From an uncultured Lachnospiraceae bacterium (lineage in GTDB: Bacteria > Bacillota > Clostridia > Lachnospirales > Lachnospiraceae): a stretch of DNA of 64,000 nt. The notes below the pieces were generated by a model that was not told the DNA's origin, did not search any database, and saw nothing but the letters and a program-made list of their open reading frames with translations. The translations under genes were made by a program, and so were the position numbers. The stretch spans positions 25,501-89,500 of the forward strand of contig CAJUEY010000008.1 of assembly GCA_910585825.1 (NCBI GenBank). Direction: 5' to 3'. Below are positions 60,500 to 64,000 of the stretch, in pieces; the stretch's first letter is position 1; every line of letters begins with the position of its first letter.

Positions 60500-63400
60500 T
60501 TATTTATCTGTAATCTCTGCATGGAATTTCTGAAGAGATTTCACGGGAAACGACTGATCCCGTTTGGCTGAACGAATGCCTTCTATCGTTGCTTTTGCCA
60601 GCGCCATAGTTGTCATATATGGAATCTTATTTTTTACTGCCGCCTTTCGGATATAGCTGTCATCTACAGCTCCTTTCTTTCCAATCGGTGTATTTACAAT
60701 CAACTGAATTTTGCCGTTTGTGATCTTATCTAAAATATTCGGTCTTCCTTCATTGATCTTCCATACCTTTAATGCCGGAATACCGCCCGCCTCAATCATA
60801 TCGCAGGTTCTGCCTGTAGCCATAATGGAAAAGCCGCATTCATAGAATCCCTTTGCCACATCCAAAAGCTCTGCTTTGTCACGGTCATTGACTGAAATCA
60901 GAACACAGCCCTCTGTGGGAATTTCATTTTTACTTGCCTCTTCTGCCTTGTAAAAAGCATCTCCAAAATCGGCTGAGAGACCAAGCACTTCTCCTGTAGA
61001 ACGCATTTCCGGCCCTAGAATCGGGTCCACCTCCGGAAACATATTGAATGGAAATACTGCTTCTTTTACACCATAATGAGCAAATTTTTTCTCCTTAAGC
61101 TGCGAAACGGGACTTTCATGTCCGGTAAATGGCATTGTAATAATATCTGTTGCAATCTGTACCATATTGATGCCGCATACTTTAGATACCAGCGGCACTG
61201 TTCTGGACGCACGGGGATTTGCCTCAATTACAAATACTTTCCCGTCTTCAATGGCATACTGCATATTCATAAGACCAACCACATGCATTTCACTTGCTAT
61301 TTTTCTGGTATATTCTTTGATCGTTTCAATCTGTTCTTCCGTCAGTCCCCTCGGCGGAATGATACATGCAGAATCCCCGGAATGAATACCTGCAAGCTCA
61401 ATATGCTCCATAACAGAAGGCACAAATACATGCTCGCCGTCGCTAATTGCATCTGCCTCGCATTCTGTTGCCTGATGCAGGAAACGATCAATCAAAATCG
61501 GCCGGTCCGGCGTTACACCGACTGCCTGCTGCATATAAAAGGTCAGAGCCTCGTCATCGTATACGACCTCCATGCCCCGGCCGCCCAGTACATAAGAAGG
61601 ACGAACCATAACCGGATATCCGATTTTGTGCGCCATGGCAAGGGCCTCTTCTGTATTTACTGCCATACCCGCTTCAGGCATGGGGATTTCCAGTCTTTCC
61701 ATCATATCCCGAAACAGATCCCGGTCTTCGGCCAGGTCAATCGTCTCTGGCGTCGTTCCCAAAATATGAACGCCGTATTTCTTTAAATCCGCTGCAAGAT
61801 TTAACGGTGTCTGTCCTCCGAATTGGGCAATCACGCCCACCGGTTTTTCTTTTTCATAAATAGCAAGTACATCTTCCAATGTCAACGGCTCAAAATACAG
61901 CTTGTCTGACGTATCATAATCTGTAGAAACCGTCTCCGGATTGCAGTTGACAATAATAGTAGAAAAGCCAAGTTTCTTTAATGCTTTTGCTGCATGAACA
62001 CAACAGTAATCAAATTCAATCCCCTGTCCAATTCTGTTTGGTCCTCCCCCAAGGATCATGACTTTTGGCTTCTCCGTCTCTACCGGACTTTCGTCTTTCA
62101 TATGGTAGCTTGAATAATAATAAGCGTTGTCTTTTGTCCCGCTGACATGTACGCCTTCCCATGCCTCTACAATGCCGTTTTCGATTCTTTTGCTGCGGAT
62201 ATCTTCTTCTGGTACTGAAAGAATTTCGCTCAAATATTTATCAGAAAATCCGTTCAGCTTTGCCTGTTTTAAAGCCTCTCCAGAAGGAACCCGTCCAGAA
62301 TAGTTTGTAATCAAAGATTCTTCTTCATCCACAAGCTCTTTCATCTGCTCAATAAAATAGGTCTTTACTTTTGTCAGATTATAAATTTCTTCTATGGAAG
62401 CTCCCTTCCGAAGCGCCTCATACATAATAAAATGACGTTCGCTGCCTGGCGTCATAAGCATCGTAAGCAGTTCTTTTTTGCTCTTCTTATCAAAATCATC
62501 TACGTGGCCGAGACCGTAGCGGTTTTTCTCCAGAGAACGGATCGCTTTCTGGAAAGCCTCTTTGTAGGTCTTTCCAATACTCATAACTTCACCCACTGCA
62601 CGCATCTGGGTTCCCAGCTTGTCTTCTACGCCTTTAAATTTCTCAAATGCCCATCTTGCAAATTTGATTACCACATAATCTCCGTCTGGAATATATTTAT
62701 CCAGTGTGCCGTATTTGCCGCAGGGAATTTCGTCCAATGTCAGTCCGCTTGCCAGCATGGCGGATACCAGTGCAATCGGAAATCCGGTTGCCTTACTTGC
62801 AAGAGCAGACGAACGGGAGGTTCTTGGATTGATTTCAATGACAATAATCCTTCCTGAAATTGGATCATGGGCAAACTGCACGTTTGTACCGCCGATTACT
62901 TCAATCGCATCTACAATCTTGTATGCCTGTTCCTGCAGTTTTTTCTGAATCTCTTCTGAAATCGTAAGCATTGGAGCGGAACAGAAAGAATCTCCGGTAT
63001 GTACCCCGACAGGATCAATATTTTCAATAAAGCAGACCGTAATCATATTCCCCTTTGCGTCACGCACAACTTCAAGTTCCAGTTCTTCCCAGCCCAAAAT
63101 GGATTCTTCCACAAGAACCTGTCCCACAAGACTGGCCTGCAAACCTCTGGCGCAGACAGTTTTCAACTCTTCTTTATTATATACAAGGCCGCCGCCTGCT
63201 CCGCCCATTGTATAAGCAGGACGAAGTACTACGGGATAACCCAGGTCATCCGCAATGGAAAGAGCCTCTTCTACGGAATATGCCACATCGCTTCTTGCCA
63301 TTTCAACACCAAGAGCATTCATCGTATTTTTAAATTCAATACGATCTTCCCCTCGTTCAATAGCATCTACCTGTACACCGATCACTTTCACATTGTACCG

Positions 63401-63724
63401 GTCCAGTATTCCCTCTGACTGCAGTTCGGAACAAAGATTTAATCCGGATTGTCCGCCCAAATTCGGTAAAAGTGCATCAGGGCGCTCCTTTGCAATAATC
63501 TGCTCTAATCTTTTTACATTCAGGGGTTCTATATAAGTAATATCTGCCGTGTCCGGATCAGTCATAATCGTCGCCGGATTTGAATTTACCAATACAATTT
63601 CATACCCAAGACTTTTCAGGGCTTTACATGCCTGTGTACCGGAATAGTCAAATTCACATGCCTGACCGATAATGATAGGACCGGAACCGATAATCAGAAC
63701 TTTATGGATGTCTTTTCTTTTCAT
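60500..63724 (-). CDS. carB: Carbamoyl-phosphate synthase large chain
   Basis: 1074 residues, two homologous ATP-grasp halves. The first half opens with HKVLIIGSGPIIIGQACEFD, and the second carries KPKVMILGGGPNRIGQGIEF near residue 560. Each half has a glycine-rich lid (PAYTMGGAGGGLV and PSYVLGGRGMEVV). A C-terminal MGS-like allosteric domain follows (about 940-1074). It makes carbamoyl phosphate for arginine and pyrimidines. The usual partner carA is not upstream here: the next bases hold a promoter and a mini repeat. carA must be elsewhere, or absent. Confidence 0.97.
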   Translation of the reverse strand: MKRKDIHKVLIIGSGPIIIGQACEFDYSGTQACKALKSLGYEIVLVNSNPATIMTDPDTADITYIEPLNVKRLEQIIAKERPDALLPNLGGQSGLNLCSELQSEGILDRYNVKVIGVQVDAIERGEDRIEFKNTMNALGVEMARSDVAYSVEEALSIADDLGYPVVLRPAYTMGGAGGGLVYNKEELKTVCARGLQASLVGQVLVEESILGWEELELEVVRDAKGNMITVCFIENIDPVGVHTGDSFCSAPMLTISEEIQKKLQEQAYKIVDAIEVIGGTNVQFAHDPISGRIIVIEINPRTSRSSALASKATGFPIALVSAMLASGLTLDEIPCGKYGTLDKYIPDGDYVVIKFARWAFEKFKGVEDKLGTQMRAVGEVMSIGKTYKEAFQKAIRSLEKNRYGLGHVDDFDKKSKKELLTMLMTPGSERHFIMYEALRKGASIEEIYNLTKVKTYFIEQMKELVDEEESLITNYSGRVPSGEALKQAKLNGFSDKYLSEILSVPEEDIRSKRIENGIVEAWEGVHVSGTKDNAYYYSSYHMKDESPVETEKPKVMILGGGPNRIGQGIEFDYCCVHAAKALKKLGFSTIIVNCNPETVSTDYDTSDKLYFEPLTLEDVLAIYEKEKPVGVIAQFGGQTPLNLAADLKKYGVHILGTTPETIDLAEDRDLFRDMMERLEIPMPEAGMAVNTEEALAMAHKIGYPVMVRPSYVLGGRGMEVVYDDEALTFYMQQAVGVTPDRPILIDRFLHQATECEADAISDGEHVFVPSVMEHIELAGIHSGDSACIIPPRGLTEEQIETIKEYTRKIASEMHVVGLMNMQYAIEDGKVFVIEANPRASRTVPLVSKVCGINMVQIATDIITMPFTGHESPVSQLKEKKFAHYGVKEAVFPFNMFPEVDPILGPEMRSTGEVLGLSADFGDAFYKAEEASKNEIPTEGCVLISVNDRDKAELLDVAKGFYECGFSIMATGRTCDMIEAGGIPALKVWKINEGRPNILDKITNGKIQLIVNTPIGKKGAVDDSYIRKAAVKNKIPYMTTMALAKATIEGIRSAKRDQSFPVKSLQKFHAEITDK

Positions 63725-63777
63725 AAATAATTTGTCCTTTCTTGCTTAAACCTGCTTTTTCCTTTTTCAATGTTTTT

Positions 63778-63806
63778 ATTATATAAGAAAAAAGAAAATC
63801 TTTCAA
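63778..63806 (-). promoter_or_regulatory. Promoter of carB
   Basis: Minus strand: TTGAAA (63801-63806) and TATAAT (63778-63783), with a 17-base spacer, 54 bases before the ATG. Confidence 0.8.
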
Positions 63807-63845
63807 TGTAAATGAATATAATTATAAACAGCAAATGGAATTTAT

Positions 63846-63878
63846 GTTACTGTGAACACCATGGGTGTGAACAGTAAC
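63846..63878 (+). mobile_element. MITE-like repeat, copy 3 (33-bp deletion derivative, 8-bp target duplication)
   Basis: Identical to the last 33 bases of copy 1 (4838-4870), starting GTTACTGT and ending GAACAGTAAC. It is flanked by GAATTTAT at 63838-63845 and 63879-63886. Deletion between the GTTACTGT at the element end and the internal GTTACTGT would leave exactly this unit and keep the target duplication. It lies between the divergent carB promoter and the promoter near 63896. Confidence 0.85.
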
Positions 63879-63895
63879 GAATTTATAATATTTAT

Positions 63896-63943
63896 TTGTA
63901 TAATCCGATAAATCATGTTAGAATAGTATTAGCAAACAGGAGG
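63896..63943 (+). promoter_or_regulatory. Promoter and ribosome site of a rightward transcript leaving the window
   Basis: TTGTAT (63896-63901) and TAGAAT (63919-63924) with a 17-base spacer, then AGGAGG at 63938-63943. The next start, GTG at 63953, opens only an eight-codon frame ending in TAA. A TTG at about 63981 could be the start of a gene beyond the window. No product can be named. Confidence 0.55.
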
Positions 63944-64000
63944 ATTTTTAGTGTGAAAGAAAGTAGAGGAAAACCATAAATTGACGCACTTGAATAAGCT

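Overview
The window looks like a chromosomal segment from a motile, spore-forming clostridium of the Lachnospiraceae type. The evidence is a Clostridia-style flagellar operon behind topA-codY, a SigK-type sporulation sigma factor, lipoprotein and single-membrane secretion signals, low-to-moderate G+C, AGGAGG ribosome sites and TTGACA/TATAAT promoters. No rRNA, tRNA, CRISPR array, prophage or complete insertion sequence was seen. The species cannot be named from the sequence alone.

Layout, mostly on the minus strand. (1) 1-16.8 kb: flagellar and chemotaxis genes, read from high to low coordinates: flgB, flgC, fliE, fliF, fliG, fliH, fliI, fliJ, a ylxF/motE-like gene, fliK, flgD, a TIGR02530-type gene and flgE. 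After a terminator and a new promoter come motA, motB, fliL, fliM, fliY and the start of cheY. Together they build the rod, MS ring, export ATPase, hook, stator and switch. (2) 17-25 kb: codY, topA, dprA, a comM-like gene, sigK, trpS and a DUF5662 gene. (3) 25-36.5 kb: a GlgX-like GH13 protein that appears to have lost its catalytic residues, a DUF1292 gene, a short UvrD helicase, gltX, two tandem paralogous secreted proteins, an ABC exporter, acylphosphatase and argS. (4) 36.5-46.7 kb: a 1957-residue secreted CotH/lamin-tail protein, a C39-like peptidase, an NhaC antiporter and a purine pair (AICAR transformylase without its cyclohydrolase domain, plus a PurO-type IMP cyclohydrolase). A ZTP riboswitch with an intrinsic terminator precedes the pair. 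(5) 46.6-52.8 kb: a small membrane protein, the mglBAC-type sugar ABC importer and an ACT/UPF0210 pair. (6) 53-64 kb: SPFH and ribbon-helix-helix genes, HxlR and LysR regulators, a nuclease-DinG helicase fusion, an HPr-like protein without the phosphorylatable histidine, bioY-bioB under a BirA operator, and carB.

The least expected signal is a non-coding mobile repeat. Two copies of about 144 bp (4727-4870 and 54250-54392, opposite orientations, roughly 90% identical) have 12-bp terminal inverted repeats GTTACTGTTCAC. Each is flanked by a perfect 8-bp target duplication. A third, 33-bp copy (63846-63878) is identical to one end of the long element and also has its own 8-bp duplication. It is explained by deletion between two internal GTTACTGT direct repeats. 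This is a MITE-like family with no transposase in the window.

Other leads are the degenerate GH13 protein, the Crh-like HPr protein, a recurring ATACCC-N3-GGGTAT palindrome in three leaders, and a possible 12-kb riboswitch-headed transcript that ends after argS.
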